The notes beneath the pieces are model-generated. The model did no database searches, was not told the DNA's origin, and saw only the letters and a program-made list of their open reading frames with translations. From Inia geoffrensis (taxonomy: Eukaryota > Chordata > Mammalia > Artiodactyla > Iniidae), in assembly GCA_036417435.1 (NCBI GenBank), contig CM070904.1, positions 130,634,695 through 130,698,694 of the forward strand: a DNA stretch of 64,000 nucleotides, given 5' to 3'. A program made the translations under genes and the position numbers. This document shows, piece after piece, positions 48,353-59,800 of the stretch. Position 1 is the stretch's first letter. The number at the start of each line of letters is the position of its first letter.

Positions 48353-48650
48353 ACGAAGTGAAATAAGTCAGAGAAAGATAAATCCTGTGTGATATCACTT
48401 ATATGTGGAATCTAAAAAAATACAACAGACTAGTGAATATAACCAAAAAAGAAGCAGACTCACAGATATAGAGAAGAAACTAGTGGTTACCAGTGGGGGA
48501 GGGGCAATAAAAGGATGGGGAGTGGGAGACACAGACTATTAGGCGCAAGACAAGCTCAAGGATGTATTGCACGACACGGGGAATACAGCCAATGTTTTGT
48601 AATAACTGTAAATGGAAAGTAACTTTTAAAAATTGTATAAAAATTAAAAA
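48353..48650 (+). mobile_element. L1 3' end, sense, 5'-truncated
   Basis: gaagtgaaataagtcagaga (end of ORF2), gatatcacttatatgtggaa, actagtggttaccagtgggg and gtaataactgtaaatggaaa, then an AT-rich tail. An older subfamily than the L1 at 1-2039. Confidence 0.85.
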
Positions 48651-49022
48651 TTTAACAAGTAAAAACATTTTAAAGAACCAAAAGAGTATATAAACTCTAC
48701 TGGGAGATGAATGAATGATCCACCTCTTGGCAGTGAACTGGGTGTGGCCAGGGATTCCCAGTGACAGTGAGGGACCACTTCACGCTCTCCCCTGCATGAT
48801 CTCGTGTTTGTCCGTCTTGCCACCTTATCAATTTGTTCTGTCTCACAGGTACTTGTGTCAATAATCATTACACAGAGGCACTAAATAAATATTTGTTCAA
48901 TGAATACAGCGGTAAGCAAATCAACCTCCAGCCAGCAGTTCAGAAATCAACTGATAACAAGATTTCTTACCTGGAAATGACTGGCCCATGGAGCAGTATT
49001 GGTTGGCTAAAACTTTTGTTTC
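48651..49022. other. Unique DNA ending in an L2-like tail
   Basis: ggcactaaataaatatttgt with tcaatgaatac at about 48880-48906 resembles the L2 sense terminus. Confidence 0.4.
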
Positions 49023-49383
49023 GGGGACTTCTCTGGTGGCGCAGTGGTTAAGAATCTGCCTGCCAGTGCCGGGGACATGGGTTCAATCCCTGGTCCAGGA
49101 AGATCCCACATGCCACAGAGCAGCTAAGTCCGTGCACCACAATAACTGAGCCTGCGCTCTAGAGCCTGCGAGCCACAACTACTGAGCCCACATGCTGCAA
49201 CTATTGAACCCACGCAGCTAAAGCCTGTGCTCCACAACGAGAGAAGCCACCGCAGTAAGAAGCCTGTGCACCGCAACTAAGAGTAGCCCACGCTCGCCAC
49301 AACTAGAGAAAGCCCACGTGCAGCAACAAAGACCCGGCACAGCCATAAATAAATAAATAAATAAATAAATATATTTAAAAAAA
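49023..49383 (+). mobile_element. CHR SINE, long (older, CHR-1-like) form, sense
   Basis: About 350 bp. A box tggcgcagtgg at 49037-49047 and a fully canonical B box ggttcaatccc at 49080-49090. Body with repeated ccacaactactgagccc-type segments, then cacaactagagaaagccc and a pure (AAAT)n tail. The best match to the tRNA-derived ancestor in the window. Confidence 0.95.
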
Positions 49384-50519
49384 TTGTTCATTTTTCCATA
49401 AAATGTTACAGAAAAATCCAAACGAACTTTTTAGCCACCCCAATGTCAGGTAATTGGGGTGCTCTGTGACAAGCCCCTCTCCTTATACATTCCTCCCATG
49501 TCCAGGATGCTGGTGGAGTCACGGAGGAAAGTCGGACTTGTTGGTAGGGAGACACGGTGGTGGGGAGACTGGTGGGGACTGCCAGGCTCAAGTTGCCCTG
49601 ATGCACACCATGCGCTCCAAGCCTTCTCATCATTTTAATAGACCTGTAATAAATGTGTAAGACACATGGGTTGTATTTATGCTGCAGGGCTTAAACTAAT
49701 TTACCAGGCATGTCCATTTTCTTGGCCAATAAATGTTTTCCAAAGCAATGAATAAAATTCAATGAGGCAACAGCCTCTACCTAGCGGGATGAGCAGTCTC
49801 CTGTTTGCAGTGATGGTGCCTGGAGGGGTCCAGATGTTCTGGGGAGCAGAATAGTAGTAGTGGTACTGCAGCTGCTCCCCAGACCCAACACTGGATTGGC
49901 CTATAGTCATTAGACAGGCATTTTTACTGGCTTTTATTTTCTCCACGAGATTTTTAAGTTGTTTGCTGGAATTGGCTGCGTTAATCAAACCGTTGTTTCT
50001 CAGAGACATCGTTTATGTTTGCCAGAGCCAGAGAGGGATGTGTAGGCATTATTCTTACTTTGCTGAAAGTAAACTCTGAACCAGAGAGTGAAATGCTATT
50101 GGTCTTATTTCATTGCATCGCCCCAAGGACAAATTCTAAACCCTTCTGGATTCATAGTTGGTCTTGCGACACAGTGGGAACAAAGAAACTGGAGGGAATG
50201 TTGGGACATGTGAAGGAGAAAATTCTCAGTCTTCAAAGCATAAGGAACAAATAAGGAAAAACCACTTGTCTCCAGGCCTGACCCAGGGACCAGCACACCT
50301 TCTTCTACTAAGAAGGGGAGGTTTGTCTTGTTATGACTCATCTCCCCACCAAAGTTCTAGGCACTTTTACTCAACAAAAGGGCACGATGACACTGGGCTT
50401 GAGGACTAGGCATTTTCCAACGAGGTACCTAGGACGCTGGTAGTTACTTATTGACATGGCTCCCAGATATCAAATTTAACAAAACCGTGTGGGTAATCCA
50501 TCATAGCTTGTTACTAAGG
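49384..50519. other. Unique DNA
   Basis: No gene or repeat family assigned. Confidence 0.45.
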
Positions 50520-51240
50520 GCTATGTCTATTTTAAGTTGGCATTCATTATTTCTGCAGAGAATAAAGTAATATACGAAGCTAGGTTTTAAAAAGGAAATA
50601 TATAGAAAAGTATGAAAAAGAAAATGCAAGCACCTATAAGCACACAATTCAGACATAACTTCTGCTAACATTTTCTTTTTTTTTTTTTTTTTTTTTGCGG
50701 TACGCGGGCCTCTCACTGCTGTGGCCTCTCCCGTGGCGGAGCACAGGCTCCGGACACGCAGGCTCAGCGGCCGTGGCTCACGGGGCCCAGCCGCTCCACG
50801 GCACGTGGGATCTTCCCGGACCGGGGCACGAACCCGCGTCCCCTGCATCGGCAGGCGGACTCTCAACCACTGCACCACCAGGGAAGCCTGTGCCAACATT
50901 TTGAACATTCTCCCTTTGTGTTTTTTAGATGTTCTCTATGACCTTGAAATTTTATGAGAACATAATTTTTATAGATTCGTAGCATTCAGTATTATGCGTG
51001 TACCATAAATTATCTGGCCGTTCTTCCACCATTGGTCATTTAGATTGTTCTTTGCTCACTAAAAAGGCATGCTTGGACCAAAATCTAGGCCCTATTTTTT
51101 ATTCTTTTACGGGACACATTTTTAGAGGTGAGACTATGGGAGTCAAAGAATATCGCTTCTTTCAGGGTCTTGGTCCATACTGCCACACACTAAACTAGCA
51201 CAGCATCCTAACAGCCTATTAATTTACCAAGAAAAATAAT
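50520..51240 (-). mobile_element. Ancient L1 (L1ME-like) 3' region, antisense, split by a SINE
   Basis: Left part 50520-50674 (aatatatagaaaagtatgaa, aagcacctataagcacacaa) and right part 50891-51240 (accataaattatctggccgt, gtcatttagattgttctttg, ggtcttggtccatactgcca) are collinear pieces of one element. Confidence 0.6.
50675..50890 (-). mobile_element. CHR SINE, short form, antisense
   Basis: Long T tract, gcggtacgcgggcctctcac, ending ccaccagggaagcc. Target duplications tgctaacatttt (50663-50674) and tgccaacatttt (50891-50902). Confidence 0.95.
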
Positions 51241-52390
51241 CAAACTTATTGTGAAAACCTCCACACTCTGGTCATTTGATTCATTTTTCCTTGAAACTTT
51301 CAACCACATTTCTTGAAATCCACATGAAGTGAAATAGAAAGTTTTGCCATAGATAGAACAGATCCACTTTCTATTTTATGAAAAACATTTTTCAATTTGC
51401 TGAATGGCTTAGTGCTAGGTTGCACTGCATGACAATGATTTGAAAGAGCTTCAGACTTCTAAGTAGGCAGGCAATCTCTTCCAAGCACAGAGACGATGCG
51501 GACATTTGGGCAGCACACAACTTCTGAAAGCCTTTCCCACAAAACCGCCTCAGATTTGATTTTCAGCACTAGGCACACAAAGGTTAATTCAAATTGCATT
51601 GGATAAAATAATTTGTATGGTTTGTATTTTGTTAACCTCAGGTTATCATTGACTCTACAGGGCTGTGGTTTACCCTTCGGTTCAGTCTTCCAGATAAATC
51701 AGACCGCACCATCAGCACTGAACTTGTTAGCTTCAGTTGAATAGGTTTTCTTTTTCAGTCTTGAAATTCCTATGTCTTTATGTAACTTCCCCACTAACTA
51801 TGACAAAAATAAATAAATGCATTCCCCCAAGTGAGTAAAGAAAGAAAGACAAGCATAGAAAATGACGTTTGCACCCTCCAAGTGAGCTCCTGATTAAAGA
51901 TCGGAAGGGCTAGAACAACAGTGTCCTTAAGATCCAGTGGCATGTGGTTGCCCTTCCACCCTGTTTCTTTGGAAAAAACATTTGAACGAAACACTTTACA
52001 AATATTTATATGCTAGTAATTGTGTTAGAACAATAGCCATGGTCTGCATGACTTGATTTGAGCCAGGAAATTTGGGGTTAAGGCAGCAGGAACGTCACTC
52101 TTGTTGGGCCGGGTGCCATATTGTAAATCATGGATGATCACCTACTATTTTGAGGCCCCTGGACAGAAAACTTCAGCACAGAGATTGCATACATGTTTCT
52201 GTTAGTGCATAGATCAGATGGTGAAGTAAAGCCAGGACACTGGCACGATTTCAAGGTATTTTTCGCCATACATATGCCTGCCTCCATGCCACTGTCTTGA
52301 AAAGGAAGGGAAGAGGATGCACCACCCACTCGAGATGCCACATTTGATGGGACCAGGCTACCAATGACGGTGCTTGAAAATTTGCTCTAA
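51241..52390. other. Repeat-free unique DNA
   Basis: AT-rich, no repeat or exon recognised; a candidate for a conservation check. Confidence 0.45.
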
Positions 52391-52860
52391 CTTGCTGATT
52401 CATTATTCTCAGTGCTTGGAATACACAGTGACAAAACAGACACAGCCTCCTGGCCTTGGGGTGCTTGCATTCTATGGGAGAGCAAATCATAAATACCTTA
52501 AATAAATGAAATTTTTAAAAATAGAAAAGAATTTTCGTTAGCTGCGAGGCGACATGTGATGGAAAAAATAGAGCAAAGTGAGGAGAATCAGCCCAAACAC
52601 AGTAGACCTGGCCGGCCTCATTGAGAAGGTAATGGGACAAGGATTTGAAGGGGATGAGAACCTCCCCTGTGGCTCCCTGGGAGAAGAGAATGTCGCGCAA
52701 AGGCCCTAACCTGGGTTCTGGAGGGAGTGAGGATGGGACCAGGGTAAGCCTCAAGGTGAGAAGGGTCTTTCTCCGTGAGGGGACAGGCCATGGAGTCATT
52801 GCAAGGACCTGGGATTTGCTCTGAGAGATGCATAAGCATTGGGAGATTTAGAGCTGAAAT
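52391..52860 (-). repeat. L2 LINE, antisense
   Basis: attctcagtgcttggaatac, cttggggtgcttgcattcta, then caaggatttgaaggggatga and aaggacctgggatttgctct, following antisense L2 order. Confidence 0.55.
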
Positions 52861-54580
52861 GACCCACAAGGCCAGTTCCAGCATCGCTGCCAGAGGTATC
52901 TGGGTCCCGGCTGGTGCCCATCCTCCCTGTGGGAACCTCGGATGTTTGAGCCCCCTTGCCGCTGGAATTCCTCTCTCCGGAGCCAGAGACCCCAGACTCC
53001 CTCCTGGGCCCATGTCCTGCCTGTTGGATCAGCAAAGGTGCAATAACTCAATGGACTGTTGAGTTTAAAACAACTGCATCCTCGTTAAAGTTACTGATTG
53101 CTGAGGCCCCGCTCCCCCAAGGCTGTGTCGCTCCATTCCTATCTGCTGCGGCAAAGGCCTGGGCTTTGGGTGAGGGGCGGGCAGTGGTCACTTGTCTGGA
53201 AACGCACCCTGTGGTCCCTGCCTCTCTGAGCCTGGGTGGTGGGCTGTGGGTGAGGTGGCCGGACATCACCAATTTCCAGGCTGAAAATTATATTCCCCAC
53301 ACATGAGTTAATCTTCCCAGGAAAGGAAGAAATACATGTTACTGCATATTGCTTGATACTTTCTTTTAAAGCACAAGGTCTTTTATCTCCAGGGTGACTA
53401 TGGATGAAATATCACTAGCTTCATATTTCAAGATAATCCCCTTCCAGCAAATGTTCTCCCAGGAGTAAAGACCTGGAAAGCACACACTGTTGTAACTGCA
53501 TTTTCTTCTTTGTATAAACACATCCCTCTGAGCTCTGTCTGATTGCTGGGTCCCAGCGTGTAACGGTCACTACTGGACCAAAGGGTCTGGCTTTGCGTTT
53601 TCTAGATGGGCCGGCAAGGTTAACGAGTTAATCAAATCCTATCTATCAGACTCCTGAGTCCTTTTCCTCTTCCTTGTGGCCCAGGGTTATAATTATTCTT
53701 TACGGACTCTCGGCGTTTCCTTTAGATCTGATTTCCATGAACTCCCCTCCCGTTTCCTGAAAGCCAGGGCTCAGAGGAGAGAGAGGTGAGTTCTGTGGAA
53801 AGATGTCTGCTACTCATTTCCACCTGGGTGTGGCAAAGGTCAGTCTGAAGGGATGTGCTTAAATATTCAAGATTTTAATCTGTTCACTGGTTCCTCCCCC
53901 TCTCGGGCAGACGTAAGGTGGAAAGCTGGTGGTCCCCAGGGAGCTCCAGCCCCTATGCACAAGTTAGTGGGAACCAGCTTCTGACCTCCTGGCAGCTCCA
54001 GATTTTTACCTGAAAAACAGGAGCAATGTCCTTTGAACCACGTGCACATATGAAGATAAACTACAATAAGTTATGTGACAGTGTCTTGAAAATAGACAAC
54101 AAAATACAGACAGACAAGTCATCGTCTTGGTTGCTACGTTGTTATGGTCTCCCTCTGCAAGGCACCCAACAGGTAAGGAACAGGGGCTAAATTAGCCAGA
54201 CCCTCTCGTTTTAGGGAAGATTCATTTATCAGGTTCTTTGACTGTGAGCCTGGGAGACCCAGCATCTGACCCTGGGATGATTAAATAGAGGGGAAATGAG
54301 GATGCTTATCTCTGTGCAAGACATGAGGTGAGATACTGCGGACCCTGAAATGGGGATGTGTCAGGCTGCAAAACTCTTAGAGCAGGTTCCCCAGGCCACA
54401 GACGTCTCCCCCCAAGACCACCCCCTGTCTCTAAAGGAATGGCCGGAGCCTAGCTTTCTATTCTAGCAGGTTGCCCCATGCTACCTGCCCATGACCTCTG
54501 ACTCCCTCTAGCTCTCTCCCTGCTCGCCTGAATTTCAAACTTTGGTCAAGGAGGTTTTGTCTATGAATGAACAGCGTACA
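52861..54580. other. Unique DNA
   Basis: Frames of up to 131 codons at 52618-53306 overlap on both strands and look like chance frames in GC-rich DNA. Confidence 0.45.
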
Positions 54581-54640
54581 GGGGTGTGTGTGTGTGTGTG
54601 TGTGTGTGTGCACACGTGTATGTGTGCATATGTGTGTATC
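54581..54640. repeat. (TG)n microsatellite
   Basis: About 13 uninterrupted TG followed by an interrupted cacacgtgtatgtgtgcata segment. Confidence 0.95.
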
Positions 54641-55335
54641 TTTTTAAAGGACTGGGAATCATTTGAACAAGCCAGTGGCCAGGGATTACTTCTCTACTGC
54701 CCTCTCTTGAAGATGGCCATTGAGTGACCAATGAGATATGAACTTGGAGAAAAACACAATGGCCTTGGGAACCATGGAGGGTGCCCCTCTGTAAAAGCTG
54801 ATGCGTTTCTGTTCAAACTGGTGCAGAAGGGAATGGAGTAAAGGACAGGGAAGCACACACGCGTGACTTCCACATTAGCCAACTCACCTGAGAGGAAGGC
54901 AGGCGTGCCAGAAGGTCCCTGTGACTACCCCTAACCCGGGTGATCAAGGTGGAGCCGGGCAGGCAGAGGTCTGATGCCAGGGACCACGCCAAAGGCAGAG
55001 TCCTCTGAGACACTCGTGCTTGATGGCTATGCCAGGAAAGACAAACAAGCAAACAAAACAAACCAGGGCTGTCTCTGTCAAATACACAGGAAAAACAAAA
55101 ACCAAAAAACACCGTAGCATCCAAGGTACCCAGGCATCTCCTGACTCCTTGGTCTACCTCTGCATATCAACTCTCCACATCCTAAACATTCCTTCTGCCC
55201 AGGTGAGTAACTAGTGACAAGCAATTAAAAATTTCCCCTTTTCTTCCATCCTAACCTTGAACAAACCTCTCTGAGACCTAAACACTAACTTCAGAATCCA
55301 CCTCTGTCTCAGCACTGGGCATGTGTCAGCTCCCC
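54641..55335. other. Unique DNA
   Basis: Nothing recognised. Confidence 0.45.
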
Positions 55336-56720
55336 TCTGCAAGTATTTAAAAAAGCAGCACATCAACCACAACTGCCCAAGCATGTAAATCTATTAATTA
55401 ATTCAACATTTAATAAGTCAAAGGAAGAAAATAACATGATCAATTCAATAAATAGCAAAGAACTCATCCGATAAAATTGAATATAATGGAATTAATTTGC
55501 ATGCATACATACTAAACTTACAGCCCTTTTATACAAGAATGCACTGTAGTTCTTTCATATGTGCTTTAAAATCTCAAAGCAAAAAATCATTGTCATGCTT
55601 AACGGTGGCACATAAAGCCATTCAAATTGAAGTCCGGAGAGTGAAATGCCTTTGGCCACTATTGTTATTTAACGCTGTTTTGGAAATACCAGCCAATGCA
55701 ATTAGATAACAGATCACTTGACAATGATATAATTGCATAGCTAAAAACACAGAATAATCAACTGAAGAAATAACTAGAAAGGGTGGGAGAATTCAGTGAG
55801 CTGTGTGGTTTTAAAATTAATATGCAGAAATCAGTAGCTTCTCCTTACTTGAAAAACACACGTTGAGAAAATACAACAGAGAAACCACTCTCATTTACAA
55901 TAGCAATAACAATTGAATAGCTAGGGATGATTTCTAAGACAATTGCAGGACCCTTAGGAGGAAAGTAGATTATTCTGCTGAGAGAGAAACTCTATGGAGG
56001 GACTTTTTCTATGAGTAAAAGAAATAACACAGCTTATCCTTGGGATGGGAGACTCCATCATGTAACGAAAGAAATTACCCTAAACTAGGTTCTATAGTCC
56101 ATGAAACATGAAGTAAACTACTACCAGGATGCTTTGGAATTTCACAGCATGATGTTAAGTCACACATGGGAAAAATAGTGTATGAGAATGATTAAGGGGC
56201 TTGTGGATAAAGATGAGTGATGATGGCCATCTTTCCCAGATATTAAAATGTTTAGTTATTCCAGAAAAATTAGAATACCCTGCATTGAAGCATGGATAGA
56301 CAGTCATTGAGCTGAATCCATAAGCCAGAAATAGACTGAAATACCTACGGGACTGTAGAACTTTCCATATAAGAAAGCTGACATGTTAAGGCAGAGAGAA
56401 AACAATTGGAACATTGACAAGTTAGTCCTTGGGGGACAAGCAAGTTACAGACCAACATGTATAGTATGATACTATCGTGTAAACAGAACAGCTGTAGATT
56501 AAAATTCTTCTGGGAAGAAAGATGAGAAAATGATGACAGTGATTAAATCTTTGCTGGGGAGGATGGGAGTTAGTCGTTGGGAGAAGGAGGGAGATTTTTA
56601 CTTTTTACTAAGTTTGGGGAAAAATGACTTTAGTGTTTTGAAACCAAAAAGATATATGTCTTTATATAGATAATGCAAACAATATGAAAAATTTATGAAA
56701 GAAAAAAATGAGATTTGTTG
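55336..56720 (+). mobile_element. Ancient L1 (L1M group), ORF2 and 3' region, sense
   Basis: ggccactattgttatttaac and ggaaataccagccaatgcaa (the RT region encoding a 'P-L-L-F-N-x-V-L-E-x-x-A' type tract), tatgcagaaatcagtagctt, ctcatttacaatagcaataa, then a decayed 3' part ending near 56700. No usable frame. Confidence 0.65.
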
Positions 56721-57543
56721 AACATTAGTCTAGAAATGCCACGATGGATAGACAAGAATAGTAATAGACAGATGGAGAGAAATACTTTTATAAAATTGGA
56801 TCTTATTATAAATTTATCAAACATGCACTAAATTTAACTGCTGAATCTCAAACAGGGTCTTCTTTGCCTCTTCACCGTGAGAAAAAGAATTGGTTTCTAC
56901 AAGACTCCTAGAAAGTTAAGGAAAAAATGATGATAAACTGTTACTAGAACCTCTGCTTGGTTTTAGTTGCATGTTGCAATTTTTCACAGTTTCTGTTAAT
57001 TCACCGTAAAAGATGATGGAATGATTGCATCTACGCTCCCTCCACCCTGCCTCTCACTTCCCACTAGGTTTCGGTAGCTGTATTTGTGCACTTTAAGGTT
57101 TTATGGTATCCATGATTTATTTGGTAACAATAATTCCCAGAAACGCTTAGTTCCAACTCTGCATCTGAACATGTGCACTGTTTGCCACGAGTTAATATTC
57201 CAGAGCTTTTCCATCTTGAGCTTTCTAGGATGTGTTCTTTGGTTAGCTGGGTTTTCCAGGAGTAGCTCACTGATGCCGTAGCTCCTGAGCTCTTCATGTA
57301 CGAGAGAGTCCACGTGTTGCTTTTATTTTCAGGGGGCAATTTGATTGCATGAAAAGACTTGAGGGATGGTTCACATTTCCTTGAAGATCCTGTAGGCTCC
57401 TCCATCTTGCGGCGGGGGGGGGGGGGGGGTCTGAAAGGGCAGGAGGAAGCCAACATGAGTCCCTCCCTTGGAATAACATCACTTTGGCCCAGGATACTTA
57501 TGTGATTCCCACATGGTTCTTTATCACTATATTAAGTGCATTA
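56721..57543 (-). other. Unassigned module, possibly an LTR or retro-element, with a G16 tract
   Basis: On the minus strand 57470-57060 has an ATAAAA-type box (gaaaataaaagcaacacg) and a downstream AATAAA (taccaaataaatcatgg), a spacing that would suit a compact LTR. Two overlapping minus frames stay open for 130 and 70 codons, but no family is recognised. A run of 16 G lies at 57414-57429. Confidence 0.35.
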
Positions 57544-57592
57544 AACACATACACATACACACCACATGCACATACCACACACATACAATACT
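57544..57592. repeat. CA-rich microsatellite with ACCACAC words
   Basis: acacatacacatacacacca, then cataccacacacatacaata. Its words are the reverse complement of the GT satellite words at 59801-62932. Confidence 0.85.
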
Positions 57593-57599
57593 ACTTATT

Positions 57600-59800
57600 A
57601 GAGGCATCAGAGAAGAAATCATTCTCAAAGTGAGGGAAGAACTCAATCTGCTGCTTGAAAGACCAGACCATATTCCTGGAAAATTTTAATAGAGGAAAGA
57701 TATCCCAAAACACATCCTGGTAAAATTATTTAACTCTAGAGATGGAGAAAGAAAACCACCAGCTTTCACACAGGGAATATATAGTTAGCCTAAAGGAGAA
57801 GGAAAAGTAAGCACCACTGTCCTCAGGCTGCTCCACAACACAACTATGACAGAAGCAAGTACATGGAATTTTTAGGAGATATTGTGAGCCCTAATTTTTG
57901 TACCGAATGAAGTTGTTCTTCTTGTATAAAGTCAATAAAAAGTCTTTATCAAATATGCAATGGGCTTCCCTGATGCCGCAGTGGTTGGGGGTCCGCCTGC
58001 CCATGCAGGGGACACGGGTTCATGCCCCAGTCCGGGAAGATACCACACACCACGGAGCGGCTGGGCCCGTGAGCCATGGCCACTGAGCCTGCGCGTCCGG
58101 AGCCTGTGCTCCGCAACGCGAGAGGCCACAACAGTGAGAGGCCCGCATACCGCAAAAAATAAAAAAAATAAAGAACTCAGAACAAAAGGAAGATATTATG
58201 AAAGGACCAGTAGTGAGCATTTAAACATAGGACTAAAGATAAACATCTATGGTAATTATGTTTATGAATACTATAAAAGTCAACATACTGAAAGAAAAGA
58301 TTATAAAGTAAAATTTTAAAATATTCTGTAATATGGAGAGGCTAAATTTCCTGTGCCTGTTAATGAAAGAAGTGGCTGAAGCATGTTATACTGATTTTCA
58401 TGGCAGAAAGGCAAGAAATCGTTTCATTTTTAAAATATTGTTTCTGGAGTTGAAAAAAATTTAATGCATCTATATCCATATTATTTAAAGATGCAAAATA
58501 AGTCCCTAGAACTAAGAACAAATTATATGGCTCTTGAATCATCACAAGATGAAAAAACACTGATTGTAAAATGAAAGCTACAAAAGGAATAGAAAGTATT
58601 TCATTCTGACTAAAAAGGGTGGGGGGCACGGATAACTTAATATGTGAAAACCTATTAGCATAATTCACTATGTTGCCAGATTTATGAAGAAACCATATGG
58701 TCATCTAAGTAGATGCAGAAAAACACTCAATTAAATTTAACACTCGTACGTGATCGAATAGCAGCTCTTAGCCAACTAATAAGAAAAGGGAACATTCTTA
58801 ACTTAATAAAAGGCATCAGCAAAGCAGTTAGAAATCATCCTATTTGAGTGGTGAAACATTGGAAGCATTTATGTTGAAGTGAAGAGCAAGAAAATATTAT
58901 TATAGTTTCTAATATTTAATTTAACATTAATTTAATATTAACATTGTACTGAAAACCTAGCAAGTATACTAAGATCAGGAGAAAAGATTCCCTCTTTCCA
59001 CACACGAAAACAATTCCAAACTAAAAATATATATATAAAGAGATAAGAAAGAAAGAAACACAGTTATTATTTTTGCCAACCATGAATTAGAAAATGTAGT
59101 TACAAAAGTTTCTGCCAAAAACACAGAAAAATTTACATTCTGAGAATAAATCTAGCGTAAGATGAGCATGACTTTTACTGAGAAAATTATAACACAATTT
59201 AAAAATAGTTAAATAATAGAAAATGCATTCTGTGTTTACAAGTCAGAAGATGACTTATAGCCACATCAATTACCTCCAAATTAACATGTGAATTCTATGT
59301 AATTCCAGTAGAAATCCCATAAGGTTGTTAATGAAACGACATTAGGTTTTATCATAAAATTCGTATGGAAGGGTACAGGGTTAAGAATAGAGATGTTCTG
59401 AGGAAGGAAGAGTGAGGTGTGGGGTGGGCAGGGAAAACTGACCATTTCTCCCAACTTCATAACATTATAGCAATTAATTAGAACAGGGTGATAGCCTCAC
59501 AGAGGTGAGCAAATAGTCGAAGGAAACAGAGCAAAGGGCTTGGAAGCCAAGGCATGTATACTTATTCTTCAAGGATTTTATCAAAGCTCTATGACAAAAC
59601 AGTCGTGGTGGAAATACATGATGATGCAGTGTTGGTACTAGAACAGCTACCCATCATATGGGAAAATAAAGTTAAATGTACACCCCATGACAAATTGCAG
59701 AGAGACCAATGAAAGTTTGAAAAGTAAAACTAGAAGCTTCGTAGAAGAAAATATAGGACAATAGCCAATGCTGAAGATATGGAGAAAATACGACACTTCT
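57600..59800 (+). mobile_element. Ancient L1 (L1M group), sense, 5' and ORF2 parts
   Basis: 57600-57960 and 58171-58320 resemble the upstream part of old L1s (gatatcccaaaacacatcct, tataaagtcaataaaaagtc). 58680-59790 is ORF2 (aactaataagaaaagggaac, tgtaattccagtagaaatcc, cgtggtggaaatacatgatg) ending with agaagaaaatataggacaat just before the satellite. Split by a SINE at 57962. Confidence 0.6.
57962..58170 (+). mobile_element. CHR SINE, short form, sense
   Basis: gggcttccctgatgccgcag start, standard body, A-rich tail caaaaaataaaaaaaataaa. The A box is altered (tgatgccgcagtgg). No clear target duplication. Confidence 0.94.
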
